Under the pieces are notes generated by a model that was given only the letters and a program-made list of their open reading frames with translations, was not told the origin of the DNA and ran no database searches. A stretch of 64,000 bases of DNA from Salinigranum salinum (GTDB lineage: Archaea; Halobacteriota; Halobacteria; Halobacteriales; Haloferacaceae): positions 2,108,001 through 2,172,000 of the forward strand of contig NZ_VTOJ01000001.1 in NCBI RefSeq assembly GCF_009176545.1, given 5' to 3'. Below, one piece after another: positions 52,195 through 61,341 of this stretch; within the stretch, counting starts at the first letter, position 1; each line of letters begins with the position of its first letter. A program made the translations under genes and the position numbers.

Positions 52195-53220
52195 CTACCG
52201 TCCGACAGCCCTGTCGACCCCGCGGAACTCGATCCGTGCCCCGCCGGCGGCCGCGGTCGTCGCCTCGACTGACCAGCCGTGTACGGCCGCGACCTCCGCG
52301 ACGATCGCCAGCCCGAGCCCGGTCCCCCCGGGCTGGGTCGTCACTCCGGGCTCGAAGGGTGACTCACACTCTGGCGGGAAGCCGGGCCCGTCGTCCTCGA
52401 CGAAAAAGCCCGTGTCATCGGTGAGCGGTCCGACGCGTACGGTGACCCCTTCGCCCCCGTGCTGGACCGCGTTGCAGAGGAGGTTCTCCAGCGCCTGTCG
52501 CAGGAGACCACGGTCGGCTGCGACGTGGCCGACCTCGTCGACGCGGAGGGTGGCGCGGTCCGAGCGGACGGTCTGCCACGCCTCCTCGGCGATCGCGACG
52601 GGATCGACCGCCGAGGCGTCGTCGATCCGGGTCCCGTACGACGTCAGCCGGAGCAGGTCGTCGACGACCTGCTCGATCCGCCTGTGTGCCGCCACGATCT
52701 GCCGGTAGTCGGCCTCGTCGCCCGTCTCGCGGTAGAGTTCGAGCCGGCCGCCGGCGACGGCGAGCGGGTTCGTGACGTCGTGGGAGACGAACTGCGCGAA
52801 CGCGGCCAGCCGGTCGTTTTTGAGTTCGAGAAGGCGCTGGTACGCCTGCCGCTGGCTCACGTCGCGCCCGACGACGACCCGGCCGACCATGGTGCCGTCA
52901 CGGTCGGTCAGGAGGTCGCTGTAGAGTTCGTGTGGCACCGCCTCGCCGCCCTTGGCGACGAGCCGGACCTCGACCGTGCCCTGGCCCGTCAGGTGGACCT
53001 GCTTGAGGTACTGCTGGAGCTCCGGGAGATCCTCCTCGGCCACCAGTTGCTCCGGGCGCATCCCGGCCAGTTCCTCGGCCTCGTAGCCCGACCGCTTCTG
53101 TGCGTGGTCGTTCCAGTAGATCAGTCGGTTCCGCTCGTCGAAGACGGCGAACACGTCTCTGAGGCCGTCGAGCGCCCGACGGAGCTGCTCGTCGTCGAGG
53201 TCGCGGAGATCTGTTTGCAC
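52195..53220 (-). CDS. PAS-domain sensor histidine kinase
   Basis: A 341-aa soluble kinase. The PAS domain spans ~10-130 (DVFAVFDERNRLIYWNDHAQ and MVGRVVVGRDVSQRQAYQRL). The dimerisation/phosphoacceptor helix has FVSHDVTNPLAVAGGRLELY with His in SHD; the usual R in HDxRNPL is Thr here. The ATPase domain shows NLLCNAVQHGG (N box), DDGPGF (G1) and GGTGLGLAIV (G2). No membrane helix is present, so it senses a cytoplasmic signal. No response regulator is adjacent. Its C-terminal half closely resembles the kinase at 61342. Promoter: an AT-rich stretch at 53231-53290. Confidence 0.9.
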   Translation of the reverse strand: MQTDLRDLDDEQLRRALDGLRDVFAVFDERNRLIYWNDHAQKRSGYEAEELAGMRPEQLVAEEDLPELQQYLKQVHLTGQGTVEVRLVAKGGEAVPHELYSDLLTDRDGTMVGRVVVGRDVSQRQAYQRLLELKNDRLAAFAQFVSHDVTNPLAVAGGRLELYRETGDEADYRQIVAAHRRIEQVVDDLLRLTSYGTRIDDASAVDPVAIAEEAWQTVRSDRATLRVDEVGHVAADRGLLRQALENLLCNAVQHGGEGVTVRVGPLTDDTGFFVEDDGPGFPPECESPFEPGVTTQPGGTGLGLAIVAEVAAVHGWSVEATTAAAGGARIEFRGVDRAVGR

Positions 53221-53346
53221 GCTTGCTCCTGTTAAAATAATCCGACTACTCTCATAAATGTTCGTAAAATATTATGAATTCATGTATATCAGACGGTACT
53301 GACTGTCGGTCGGCCGGGTACGTCGTCCCGGCTGGGCGCGAGCGCG

Positions 53347-54618
53347 CTACGGGCGCTCGGCCGCGATCCGTTCGATACTCCCCGTGAGCGTCTCGATCCC
53401 GATCCGGATGGAGTCCTCGTCGACGTCGAACCGCGGGGTGTGGTGGCCGGTGGGGTGGTCGGTGCCGATGCAGACGTAGGCGGCCTTGCCGCCGCGTTCC
53501 TGGACGTGTTTCATGAGGAACGTGGCGTCCTCGCTCCCGCCGAGCGCGTCGGCCGGGAGGACGGTGTCGACGCCGTCGACATTCGATGCGACGGCTCCGA
53601 CGACGTCGGCTAGCCCCGGATCGCTCGCCGCGGAGGGCGCGCTGGCGACGCTCTCGACGTCGACCTCGCAGGCGTGCATCTCCCCCGCGGCGCGGACGAT
53701 CCGCTCGGCGTGGTCGGTCATGTACTCCATGAGTTCGGTCGTCTCCCCCCTGACTTCGGCTTCGAGGTGGGCCTCCTCGGCGACGATGTTCGACGCCGTC
53801 CCGCCCTCGATCACGCCGGCGTTCACTCGGGTCGCGCCGTCGTCGTGCCGGGGGATGGCGTGGAGGTTCCCCACCGCCGTCGCGAGCGCGAGGTTCGCGT
53901 TCCGTCCCTGTTCGGGGTGGTTCCCCGCGTGCGAGGACTCGCCGTGGAACTCGATGGAGAGGTGGTTCACGGCGAGGAAGCCGTCGATGCCCGCGACGAC
54001 CTCTCCGGAGGGATGATCGAGACCGACGTGTACCGCCAGCAGGTAGTCGACGTCGTCGAGGTGGCCGCCGGCGACGACGGGCTCCCCCCCGGCGATGACC
54101 TCCTCGGCGGGCTGGAAGAAGATCTTGAGCGTCCCCTGGAAGTCGCTGTCGAGGATGGCGTCGATCACGCCGATCCCGATCGTCGTGTGGGCGTCGTGTC
54201 CGCAGGCGTGCATGAACCCCTCGTTCTCCGAGCGGAACCCGTCCCTCGCCGGCTGGTGGTCGTCGGTGTCGGCCTCGGTGATCGGGAGCGCGTCGATGTC
54301 GACGCGGAGGCCGACCGTCGGCCCGTCACCCCGTTCGAGGACGGCCAGCGCGCCCGTGTATCCCCCCGAGAGGCGGTCGAGGACGTCCTCGCGCGCACCG
54401 GCCTCCCGTGCGCGAGTCAGCCACTCGTCCAGATCGGCGTCGTCGGGGACGACGTTGCGCTCCCCACCGAGCACTTCCGGGCCGACGTAGAGGGCGTCGA
54501 GCGGGCGGGTTTCGAGTTCGTCGACGATGCGTGCGGTGGTGTAGAACTCGCGCCAGGCCGGCTCCGGGTGCCGGTGGAGCTCCCGGCGGAGGGCGCGAAG
54601 GTCGTCAGTGCTGCTCAC
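53347..54618 (-). CDS. M20-family amidohydrolase
   Basis: A 423-aa M20D peptidase/amidohydrolase. Metal-binding residues are in MHACGHDAHTTIGIG (H-A-C-G-H-D) and FFQPAEEVIAGGEP (catalytic Glu-Glu). The dimerisation lid domain includes LSIEFHGESSHAGNHPEQG and NAGVIEGGTASNIV, and the last metal ligand is in HPTGHHTPRFDVDE. An N-terminal insertion (GGERNVVPDDADLDEWLTRA, ~45-75) is unusual. It hydrolyses an N-acyl or aminoacyl amide, possibly aminobenzoyl-glutamate type substrates. Single gene, upstream of the uS10-like gene on the same strand. Confidence 0.85.
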   Translation of the reverse strand: MSSTDDLRALRRELHRHPEPAWREFYTTARIVDELETRPLDALYVGPEVLGGERNVVPDDADLDEWLTRAREAGAREDVLDRLSGGYTGALAVLERGDGPTVGLRVDIDALPITEADTDDHQPARDGFRSENEGFMHACGHDAHTTIGIGVIDAILDSDFQGTLKIFFQPAEEVIAGGEPVVAGGHLDDVDYLLAVHVGLDHPSGEVVAGIDGFLAVNHLSIEFHGESSHAGNHPEQGRNANLALATAVGNLHAIPRHDDGATRVNAGVIEGGTASNIVAEEAHLEAEVRGETTELMEYMTDHAERIVRAAGEMHACEVDVESVASAPSAASDPGLADVVGAVASNVDGVDTVLPADALGGSEDATFLMKHVQERGGKAAYVCIGTDHPTGHHTPRFDVDEDSIRIGIETLTGSIERIAAERP

Positions 54619-54693
54619 GAGGGAGTCGACGCCGGGGTGGGTGATAAGTAGTGGCCACGCGGAACGACCGGCTCCGACCCGTGTGGCCGTCCC

Positions 54694-55026
54694 TCAGGAT
54701 CGACGGTGCCCGGCGGGTTTGCGGTGTTCGACCTCGATCTCGACGTGGAGGCTCTCGGGGAACTCCATGTGGCCGACCTGGCGGGCGATGTGGTCGTTGC
54801 CGTGGATCTCGAGGCGTCGCGAGTAGACGGGGTACCGCCACGACGAGAACCGATCACCCGGCGTGAGTCGGCGGTACTGCGGAACGGTGAGGTGTTCCGG
54901 CGGGTCGTTGAACGGGCCGCGACACTCCGCACCTTTCCGTTCGAGGAGCGCCTTGATGTCGGAGACGGTCTCCTCCAGGGCGACACGATCGCCGCTCTGG
55001 AGCGAGAGCTTCGTCACGAAGGTCAT
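54694..55026 (-). CDS. uS10/mL48-family small protein
   Basis: A 110-aa protein from ATG 55026 with the S10-like alpha/beta plait: TFVTKLSLQSGDRVALEETV, DIKALLERKGAECRGPFNDP, then RFSSWRYPVYSRRLEIHGND and MEFPESLHVEIEVEHRK. This is a divergent, stand-alone member that haloarchaeal annotations call uS10/mL48 family; the normal ribosomal S10 gene lies elsewhere with elongation factor 1 alpha. It may bind RNA or a ribosome-assembly partner. The frame is open to GTG 55035. Confidence 0.75.
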   Translation of the reverse strand: MTFVTKLSLQSGDRVALEETVSDIKALLERKGAECRGPFNDPPEHLTVPQYRRLTPGDRFSSWRYPVYSRRLEIHGNDHIARQVGHMEFPESLHVEIEVEHRKPAGHRRS

Positions 55027-55108
55027 TACCCTCACCTGTGTGTGCCGGGTTCAAAAACACATCTAGACGCTCGCGCCGACATACGTGAGCGCTGATGCGT
55101 GCGTCGGT

Positions 55109-56014
55109 TCAGTCGTCGGAGGGGGCCGCGACGGGCTCGGCCGAGTCGATGCTGAGCGAGCCCACCAGCTGTCTGTGCGGGTAGGGCATCCCGATGTCCT
55201 CGGCGTCGAACCGCTCTTTGACCCGCTCGATGAACTCGAACTTGACCGCCCCGGCGCTCGTCTCCTTCGGATCGATCCACAGCCGGCCGTTGAGCACGAC
55301 GGCGGAGTCGCCGAGAGCGGTGACTGGTGCGGCGGGCTCCGGGTCGGACAGGACGCCCTCGATGGCCGACCCTTCTTCGAGGATGATCGTCCGGGCCGTC
55401 TCGATGTCGGCCTCGTAGTCGACGCCGAAGTCGAACGTGACGCGGCGCGTGTCGTTCGCGACCGGGTTCGTCACGGCCGAGTTCGCGAGGTCGCTGTTGG
55501 GGACCGTGACGAGTTCGTTGTCGAACGTGTCGAGCTTGGTCACGCGGAGCTGGATGTCGCGGACGATGCCGCTGTTGCCGCCCCACTCGATGTAGTCGCC
55601 GATCTCGAACGGCTTGTCCTTGAGGATGAACACGCCCGCGACGAAGTTGGCGATGAGGTCCTGCGCGGCGAATCCGACCGCCAGCGCGAGCGCACCGGCC
55701 AGGGTCGCGAACGCCGCCAGGATCACCCCGAAGCCGGCGACGGTCGCTGCGAGCGCGAACGCGCCGGCCAGCGCGATCCCGCCTGCGATACTCGATCCGA
55801 GACTGACGACCGCGGGCGAGAAGTCCCGCGCGCCCAGCGACCGCCTGACGAGCCGAACGAGCACCGACCGGGCGACGTAGTAGATGATCACGAACGAGAC
55901 GACGAAGATCACGACGGTCACGGCGAAGGAGACGAGCGCGTCACCGTACCGGGCGACGGCCTCGCCGAGACTCGTCGGGATGCCCTGCTGGAGTACGAGG
56001 GATGGCGGATGCAT
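55109..56014 (-). CDS. mscS: MscS-family mechanosensitive channel
   Basis: A 301-aa channel protein. There are three membrane helices before ~140 and a pore helix GALALAVGFAAQDLIANFVA (Gly/Ala-rich, as in TM3 of MscS). ILKDKPFEIGDYIEWGGNSG and IVRDIQLRVTKLDTFDNELV lie in the beta domain and VPNSDLANSAVTNPVANDTR in the alpha-beta domain. It relieves turgor during dilution stress. ATG 56014 precedes the first helix with a short extracellular segment. It is divergently transcribed from the Nudix gene. Confidence 0.9.
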   Translation of the reverse strand: MHPPSLVLQQGIPTSLGEAVARYGDALVSFAVTVVIFVVSFVIIYYVARSVLVRLVRRSLGARDFSPAVVSLGSSIAGGIALAGAFALAATVAGFGVILAAFATLAGALALAVGFAAQDLIANFVAGVFILKDKPFEIGDYIEWGGNSGIVRDIQLRVTKLDTFDNELVTVPNSDLANSAVTNPVANDTRRVTFDFGVDYEADIETARTIILEEGSAIEGVLSDPEPAAPVTALGDSAVVLNGRLWIDPKETSAGAVKFEFIERVKERFDAEDIGMPYPHRQLVGSLSIDSAEPVAAPSDD

Positions 56015-56154
56015 TGCGGCCGCAGAAATGACAGCACCAGTATTAAAAGTGGTTGACAACGGCCTGGTTTCTCCGGCCGCGACACCGCGTGTGACGGGAG
56101 CGCGAGCCGACCCCTCCGACACCCTCTTAAACGTTGGTATGGTTATCAGAGGTA

Positions 56155-56610
56155 ATGGCAGTGGAAGCGGTCAGCGCTGGAGCGATCCTCTTCCGCGACA
56201 CCCGTGGCCACAGGGAGTACTTGCTCCTGAAGAGCCGACCGGGGGACTGGGAGTTCCCCAAAGGCGGGGTCGAAGGCGACGAGGAGCTCCAGCAGACGGC
56301 GATCAGAGAAGTCAGAGAGGAAGCCGGGGTCGAGGATTTCCGCCTCATCGACGGCTTCCGCGAGGACTACAGCTACGTGTTCGAGGCGAACGGGACGACC
56401 ATCTACAAGACGGTCCACCTGTTCATCGCCCGGTCGTTCGAGGCCAGCGCGGAACTGTCGCGCGAACACCGCGACCTGCAGTGGCGCGACTACGAACAGG
56501 CGATCAACACCATCACGCAGGACGGCCCGCGCGAGATCCTCGAGCGCGCCCACGAATACCTCGACGAACTCGCCGAGGGGACCGAGGAGGGGCGGACGTA
56601 CCTCGCGTAG
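56155..56610 (+). CDS. Nudix hydrolase (bis(5'-nucleosyl)-tetraphosphatase type)
   Basis: A 151-aa Nudix protein. The Nudix box is GGVEGDEELQQTAIREVREE AG (G-x5-E-x7-REVxEExG, residues ~40-62). SAGAILFRDTRGHREYLLLK precedes it and DWEFPKGG defines the entry strand, typical of diadenosine-tetraphosphate hydrolases. ATG 56155 gives MAVEAVSAGAILF; the frame is open to 56134. It probably cleans up dinucleotide polyphosphates. Seven bases separate its stop from the GTG of the DUF5787 gene, so the two form an operon. Confidence 0.85.
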   Translation: MAVEAVSAGAILFRDTRGHREYLLLKSRPGDWEFPKGGVEGDEELQQTAIREVREEAGVEDFRLIDGFREDYSYVFEANGTTIYKTVHLFIARSFEASAELSREHRDLQWRDYEQAINTITQDGPREILERAHEYLDELAEGTEEGRTYLA

Positions 56611-56617
56611 GGCGCGC

Positions 56618-57598
56618 GTGACGCGGACAGCCGGATCCGTCGACACGGAGTTCACGTTCGAGCTGATCACCTGCCGGTGGGCCGAACGAACGTGGCCGCC
56701 CGGCGAGGCGCGAGCTACTGCTACAGTAGTCGCCCGACAGGTCGGCACCCGTGACCGTCGCTGGGACACGCTGATCGTCGAGGCCGATCCCGCGGGGTTC
56801 GCCGCGCGCGAGCGGTTCGGTCCAGACGAACTCGACTCGGACCTGTTGCACGTCGTCCGGCACGCACCCGCTGAGTGGGCGTGGTACCGCGACGCGCTCC
56901 CCGACCCGGGGTATCCGTGGCGCTACGTCAGAGAGGCAGTCCACCGCGCGGCCGCCCGCGACGCCGTCGAGACGCGCCGCCGTGGCAACCGGATCGAACT
57001 CCGCCGGATCGCCCCGTACCCCGACTGGATTTCGAGGGTGGTCGCCATCGAGAACAAGCCGGATCTCGACGCCAGCGCCGCCCGCGCGCTCGCCGATCAG
57101 ATCGCGTACGACGTCGACTGCGGCCTCCTCGACGAGGTGTGGGTCGCCACCCGTGCCACGGGAGACGCCGTGCCGCCAGCTCTGCTGGAGGCGTTCCCCG
57201 TCGAGGCCGGCATCCTCGCCGTCGACCCACACGCAGGGGAGGCGGACGTCCTCTGGCACCCCGCGGCGCTGTCGACGACCGACGACGCGCGCAGACGGGT
57301 CATCGCCGAGCGCGCGTACGGCCGCGGCTGGCGGTCGTACGTCGACACGATGCGCCCCGACTGCCGCCACTTCGAACTCGCCGAGGTGGGCGAGGCGTTC
57401 GTCCCGTACTGCGCGGCGAAAGCGCGGTGTCAGACCGGCGTGGAGTGTTCGGGGTCGTGTCCGGCGTTCGAGCCGGAGCCGCCGGGCTGGCGAACCCGTG
57501 GGTGGCCGATCGAAGGCGGTCCGGGGAAGGGAGTCCGGTTCCTGCTCGACCGGCGACGTGATCGCGTCCGGTCACGGGAGCGGCGGCGGGAGTCGTGA
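56618..57598 (+). CDS. DUF5787 protein, candidate PD-(D/E)XK nuclease with Fe-S cysteines
   Basis: A 326-aa haloarchaeal DUF5787 protein from GTG 56618. Residues 134-147 (YPDWISRVVAIENK) contain Pro135-Asp136, eight residues, then Glu145-x-Lys147, the PD-(D/E)XK nuclease motif. LADQIAYDVDCGLLDEVWVA follows with a Gln and Tyr placed like motif III of RecB/Cas4 nucleases. Cysteines at 265, 271, 277 and 281 and an N-terminal Cys19 are spaced in a way that recalls the 4Fe-4S clamp of Cas4 and AddB. Together these suggest a stand-alone DNA nuclease. The family assignment is from memory; nuclease and cluster are inference. Coupled to the Nudix gene. Confidence 0.75.
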   Translation: MTRTAGSVDTEFTFELITCRWAERTWPPGEARATATVVARQVGTRDRRWDTLIVEADPAGFAARERFGPDELDSDLLHVVRHAPAEWAWYRDALPDPGYPWRYVREAVHRAAARDAVETRRRGNRIELRRIAPYPDWISRVVAIENKPDLDASAARALADQIAYDVDCGLLDEVWVATRATGDAVPPALLEAFPVEAGILAVDPHAGEADVLWHPAALSTTDDARRRVIAERAYGRGWRSYVDTMRPDCRHFELAEVGEAFVPYCAAKARCQTGVECSGSCPAFEPEPPGWRTRGWPIEGGPGKGVRFLLDRRRDRVRSRERRRES

Positions 57599-57678
57599 GT
57601 CGCCGGCCGTTCGCCGTGAGCGGCTCGAGCGAACCGTGGGTCGTCGGTCGTCGGTCATCAGCCGCGAGTCGTGGCTCC

Positions 57679-58230
57679 TCAGTCGCCGGCCGTCTCGCCG
57701 TCGGCGACCCTCTCGTCGGTCGGGTCCTCGTCGTCGACGGCTTCGACGGTGACCGCGTCGACGGCGACCGTCCGCCGGAACGTCGGAACCGTCCGGTACT
57801 CGACCTCGACCACGCCCTTACGTCGCAGGCTCTGGAGCGCCCGACGGACGGCGTCGACGGTCGGATCCAGTGACGTGGTCTCGCGGAGCGCGTGGAGGAC
57901 GCTCACGACGCTCATCGACCGCTCGTCCGGACCAGCGACGGTCTCGAACACCCGTGCCTCGAGTTCGGGCACGCGGATGACCGAAGGGATCTCGCCTTCT
58001 TCCTCGGACTCGACGCCGGGGTCGACGCCGACGAGTTCCGCGGCCTCCGTCGTCGCCCGGATGAGACTGTTGTCGTCGCGGTAGTAGTACTCCTTGAGTT
58101 CGTTCTCGAGGTACTGGTGTACCTCGCTCCCGCTGTCGAGGTCCCACCGTTCCTGAAGTTCCTTGTTCTTCGTGGGCTGGAGGCGAACGATGTCCGCCAG
58201 TCGCTCGGTGGCCTCCTCGGAGAGCGTCAT
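57679..58230 (-). CDS. DUF5797 winged-helix protein
   Basis: A 183-aa haloarchaeal protein beginning MTLSEEATERLADIVRLQPT then KNKELQERWDLDSGSEVHQY (a winged-helix-like front end) and LENELKEYYYRDDNSLIRAT. The middle has VIRVPELEARVFETVAGPDE, and the last 60 residues include VDAVRRALQSLRRKGVVEVE (a second winged helix) with an acidic tail. It matches the family I know as DUF5797. It may act as a DNA-binding regulator; the target is unknown. ATG 58230 chosen from the family start. Convergent with the DUF5787 gene. Confidence 0.8.
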   Translation of the reverse strand: MTLSEEATERLADIVRLQPTKNKELQERWDLDSGSEVHQYLENELKEYYYRDDNSLIRATTEAAELVGVDPGVESEEEGEIPSVIRVPELEARVFETVAGPDERSMSVVSVLHALRETTSLDPTVDAVRRALQSLRRKGVVEVEYRTVPTFRRTVAVDAVTVEAVDDEDPTDERVADGETAGD

Positions 58231-58477
58231 CTGTCGGTGTGTGGAGTGGCTTCGTACATGGACCTTCTGTTCTGTGGTGGCCGACGACCGGGGGTTGTTT
58301 CTGTCGGTGGCTCTCTCAGGGCGAGGGTGATCGTACTGTGGCGTGTTTCGGTGGAATCTGTTCGACTGCCGACACGACCCGTGATGGATCGTGAGCCCCG
58401 TGCTCTCTCGACCGCCCGTGAGAGTACAGACGGCCGGTGAGCCAACGGTTATACCGCGCGACCACGTGGCACCGCCC

Positions 58478-59257
58478 ATGGACACGGACTGGGAGACCGT
58501 CTCGCTCGACATCGACGACGACGTCGCGACCCTCACGATCGACCGCCCCGACAGCCTCAACGCCCTCAACACGGAGACGATGGACGCGCTGGAGGAGGCG
58601 ATCGCCGCCGCCGAGGACGCGGACGTCCAGGTGCTCGTGCTCACGGGTGCGGGCGACAAGGCGTTCATCGCGGGTGCGGACATCGAGTACATGCAGTCGC
58701 TCTCCACCGAGGAGGCCGAGGCGTACGCCACGCAGGGACACGACATCTGCCGCAGCCTCGAGACGTTCCCCGGCGTCACGATCGCCGCGGTCAACGGCTA
58801 CGCCTTCGGCGGCGGCTGCGAGATGGCGCTCGCCTGTGACCTCCGAGTGGCGTCGGAGCGTGCCGTTCTGGGCCAGACCGAGATCGACCTCGGCATCGTC
58901 CCCGGGTGGGGCGGGACGCAGCGGCTCCCGGCGCTCGTCGGCGACGAGGTCGCCCGCCGGCTGATCTTCTTCGGCGACCGGATCGACGCGGGAGACGCCT
59001 ACGAGCACGGCCTCGTCGGCGAGGTGGTCGCCCACGATCAGCTGGAGAGCCACGTCGCGGAGATGGCCGACGAACTCGCCGCGAAGCCGACGTTCGCGCT
59101 CCGCACGGCCAAGGAGGCGCTGAACAAGTACCACGAGGCCCCGCGCGACGTCGGACTGGACTTCGAGCGCCGCGCCTGGTCCGGGCTGTTCGGGACGCAC
59201 GACCAGCGCGAGGGGATGGCGGCGTTCGTCGAGAAGCGCGACCCCGACTTCGAGTAG
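58478..59257 (+). CDS. Enoyl-CoA hydratase/isomerase
   Basis: A 259-aa crotonase. Oxyanion hole residues lie in VLTGAGDKAFIAGADIEYMQ (A-G-A-D-I) and AAVNGYAFGGGCEMALACDL. The catalytic Glu lies in EIDLGIVPGWGGTQRLPALV, and an A-x-x-G-L-V-x-E-V motif is AYEHGLVGEVVAHDQL. The enzyme hydrates 2-enoyl-CoA to 3-hydroxyacyl-CoA in beta-oxidation. ATG 58478 gives a standard start. A TATA-like ggttatac lies ~30 bases upstream, fitting a leaderless mRNA. It functions with the dehydrogenase at 33633 but is not linked to it. Confidence 0.9.
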   Translation: MDTDWETVSLDIDDDVATLTIDRPDSLNALNTETMDALEEAIAAAEDADVQVLVLTGAGDKAFIAGADIEYMQSLSTEEAEAYATQGHDICRSLETFPGVTIAAVNGYAFGGGCEMALACDLRVASERAVLGQTEIDLGIVPGWGGTQRLPALVGDEVARRLIFFGDRIDAGDAYEHGLVGEVVAHDQLESHVAEMADELAAKPTFALRTAKEALNKYHEAPRDVGLDFERRAWSGLFGTHDQREGMAAFVEKRDPDFE

Positions 59258-59313
59258 GTCGGCGACGAGACTCCACGGCGGAGCCGCGACGACGAGAGCG
59301 GCGTCGACGCCAG

Positions 59314-60579
59314 TCAGTCGTCCTGCGGGATGGGACGCCTCAGCCCACGCGCGTCGGTGACGGTCTCGTCGACCTGGCTGTAGGTGATCACGAACGCCAG
59401 CACGGCCAGCACGGCACCGAAGACGAACGGGACGGCGAAGCCGAACCGTTCGAGGAAGCCCGACAGCAGCGGACCGAACGCGACGCCGAGGCCGAACGCC
59501 ATCGTCAGCACCGACAGGGTCGTCCCCGACTCGCCCTCGCCCGCGAGGTCGCCCGCGAGCGCGAGCGACGGGGCGAACACCATCGCGACCGCGGCCCCCT
59601 GGACGAACCGCGCGACCACCATGAGTAGCGAGTCGGTGACGAACCCCTGTGCGGCCACCGACGGGATCAGGAGGAGAAAGCCCGCGAGGAGGAACGGCCG
59701 GCGACCGACGCGGTCGGAGGCGCGCCCCACGGGTATCTGAAACACCACGTTGGCGATGACGACGGCACCGAACTGGACGCCGAAGAGGAACGTCCCCTGC
59801 GAGAGCCGCTCGTTGACCTGGCCTTCGAGGGTGGCGAACAGCGCGATGCCGATGGCCATACAGAACGTGCCGATGCCGAGCGCGAACACCGGGTCCAGGA
59901 ACGACCCCTCGCCCCGGACGGCGACCGAGAGGTCGTCGGCCGCCGACGCCTCGGTCCGCTCGGGGTCCTCGACGAGGATCACTACGAGCAGGAACGAGAC
60001 GAGCGCGCCCACGACGGCGACGGCGAACGCGGCGTCGACGCTGACGGTCTCGATGACCACGCCGGCGACGATGGGGCCGAAGCCGAAGCCGATCAGCCGC
60101 AGCGTGTTGAAGACGCCGAAGTTGCCGCCGCGGTCGTCGCTGGTGGCGAGTTCGTTCACCAGCGCGACGGTCGAGGGGATGGTAAAGCCCGCGGCGAGGC
60201 CCTGCAGCGCGCGTAGCACGAGCACCAGCCAGTACGAGGTGACGACGAGGTAGGCCGCGCTGGCAACCGCCAGCAGGCCCAGGCCGAAGAGGATGTAGAC
60301 GCGGCGACGTCCCGTCCGGTCCGAGAGCCGCCCCGTGAACGGCTGGGAGAAGGAGTTCAGGAAACCGAACAGCGAGAGCACCACCCCGATGAGGAGCGAC
60401 TCCGTGACCAGGAACGAGACGGGGCCGACCCCGAGACGGACGCCGGCGATGCCGGCGAGCGACACCCGACCGCTGGCGATGAACAGCGGGAGGACGACGA
60501 TGAGAAACGAGTTCCCGAGCGCGTCGGCCATGCGGGCGATCCCGAGCGTGAGGACGCGGCGGTCGGTTCCGAGGACCAT
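59314..60579 (-). CDS. MFS transporter
   Basis: A 421-aa twelve-helix major-facilitator protein. The loop 2-3 motif is FTGRLSDRTGRRRVYILFGL and the corresponding loop in the second half is PVGRASDRVGRRPFLLAG. LQGLAAGFTIPSTVALVNEL forms helix 4 and MAFGLGVAFGPLLSGFLERF helix 11. Start at ATG 60579 with cytoplasmic VLGTDRRVLTLG. Resembles multidrug or sugar efflux members; the substrate is unknown. It is convergent with the enoyl-CoA hydratase gene and divergent from the DUF5789 gene at 60751. Confidence 0.85.
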   Translation of the reverse strand: MVLGTDRRVLTLGIARMADALGNSFLIVVLPLFIASGRVSLAGIAGVRLGVGPVSFLVTESLLIGVVLSLFGFLNSFSQPFTGRLSDRTGRRRVYILFGLGLLAVASAAYLVVTSYWLVLVLRALQGLAAGFTIPSTVALVNELATSDDRGGNFGVFNTLRLIGFGFGPIVAGVVIETVSVDAAFAVAVVGALVSFLLVVILVEDPERTEASAADDLSVAVRGEGSFLDPVFALGIGTFCMAIGIALFATLEGQVNERLSQGTFLFGVQFGAVVIANVVFQIPVGRASDRVGRRPFLLAGFLLLIPSVAAQGFVTDSLLMVVARFVQGAAVAMVFAPSLALAGDLAGEGESGTTLSVLTMAFGLGVAFGPLLSGFLERFGFAVPFVFGAVLAVLAFVITYSQVDETVTDARGLRRPIPQDD

Positions 60580-60750
60580 CTACTCCCCGATACGGGCCCG
60601 AACGAAAGAGGGTTCGGGTTTCGCTCGTGGCCGAACCCGCCGTCGTCACCCCGTTCTCGTCGCCCGCTCGCCTGTCGGCTCACTCGCGTCACTCACCGGC
60701 GTGTGTTTCTCTGACACGACCGGCGAGGCTAAATACTATCACGATTAATA

Positions 60751-61014
60751 ATGTGTGTGGAATCCGAACTCAAGCTCAATACACTCGTCGAACAGTTCGA
60801 GACGCTCGACTACCCCCTCGACCGCGAGACCGCCGCCGAACGGTTCGACGATTCGACGCTCCTGATGGCCGACGGGCAGACGAACCTCGGGGCGCTCATC
60901 GAACAGACACACGCCTCGTCGTTCACCTCGGCCGAAGACCTCTTCGTCGAACTCCAGACCGTCCTGCCGATCGAGGCCGTCGGCGAACCGGGGCAGTCCG
61001 ACGGCGACGCCTGA
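60751..61014 (+). CDS. DUF5789 family protein (short form)
   Basis: An 87-aa DUF5789 protein: LNTLVEQFETLDYPLDRETA, ERFDDSTLLMADGQTNLGAL and SFTSAEDLFVELQTVLPIEA. The pattern (D)YPL...T...A...F...T(L/L)-x-(D/G)-G-x-T-N-L-G matches the short paralogue at 62875-63114 and the core of the longer one at 35983. Function unknown. A TATA-like ctaaatactatcac lies at 60729-60742, about 10-20 bases before ATG 60751; leaderless expression is likely. Confidence 0.8.
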   Translation: MCVESELKLNTLVEQFETLDYPLDRETAAERFDDSTLLMADGQTNLGALIEQTHASSFTSAEDLFVELQTVLPIEAVGEPGQSDGDA

Positions 61015-61341
61015 AGACGGTCGCGGGCGTCGCCGGAGCGAGGACGCCACGTACACTGTTCACACCCGATCCGATAGTGCGTCACGTACACTTTTCACTC
61101 ACGACGACCGACTTAGCTCGATGACGAGTGACGCACCGGGCATCGCGCAGGCGAACCGAGGCACCTCGGCAGGCGCTGAAGAACCGGTGCCGACCGGAAG
61201 TGGCCGGACGCCGACGGAGAGAACGGCCACGGACTGCCGGCCGCGCCACACGGGCCGACGGCTCTCGCCGGACAGTGCGATGGACCGCCACAGAAGGGGC
61301 GACTCGCACTCCCCCGCGCCCGTCCTGGCCCGATCGACGAG
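61015..61341 (+). other. Spacer of 327 bases, no supported gene
   Basis: One frame (ATG 61121, 74 codons) ends over the start of the kinase but has no protein-like pattern (Thr/Arg/Pro-rich, no hydrophobic core). I treat the stretch as untranscribed or a leader for the kinase gene. Confidence 0.4.
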
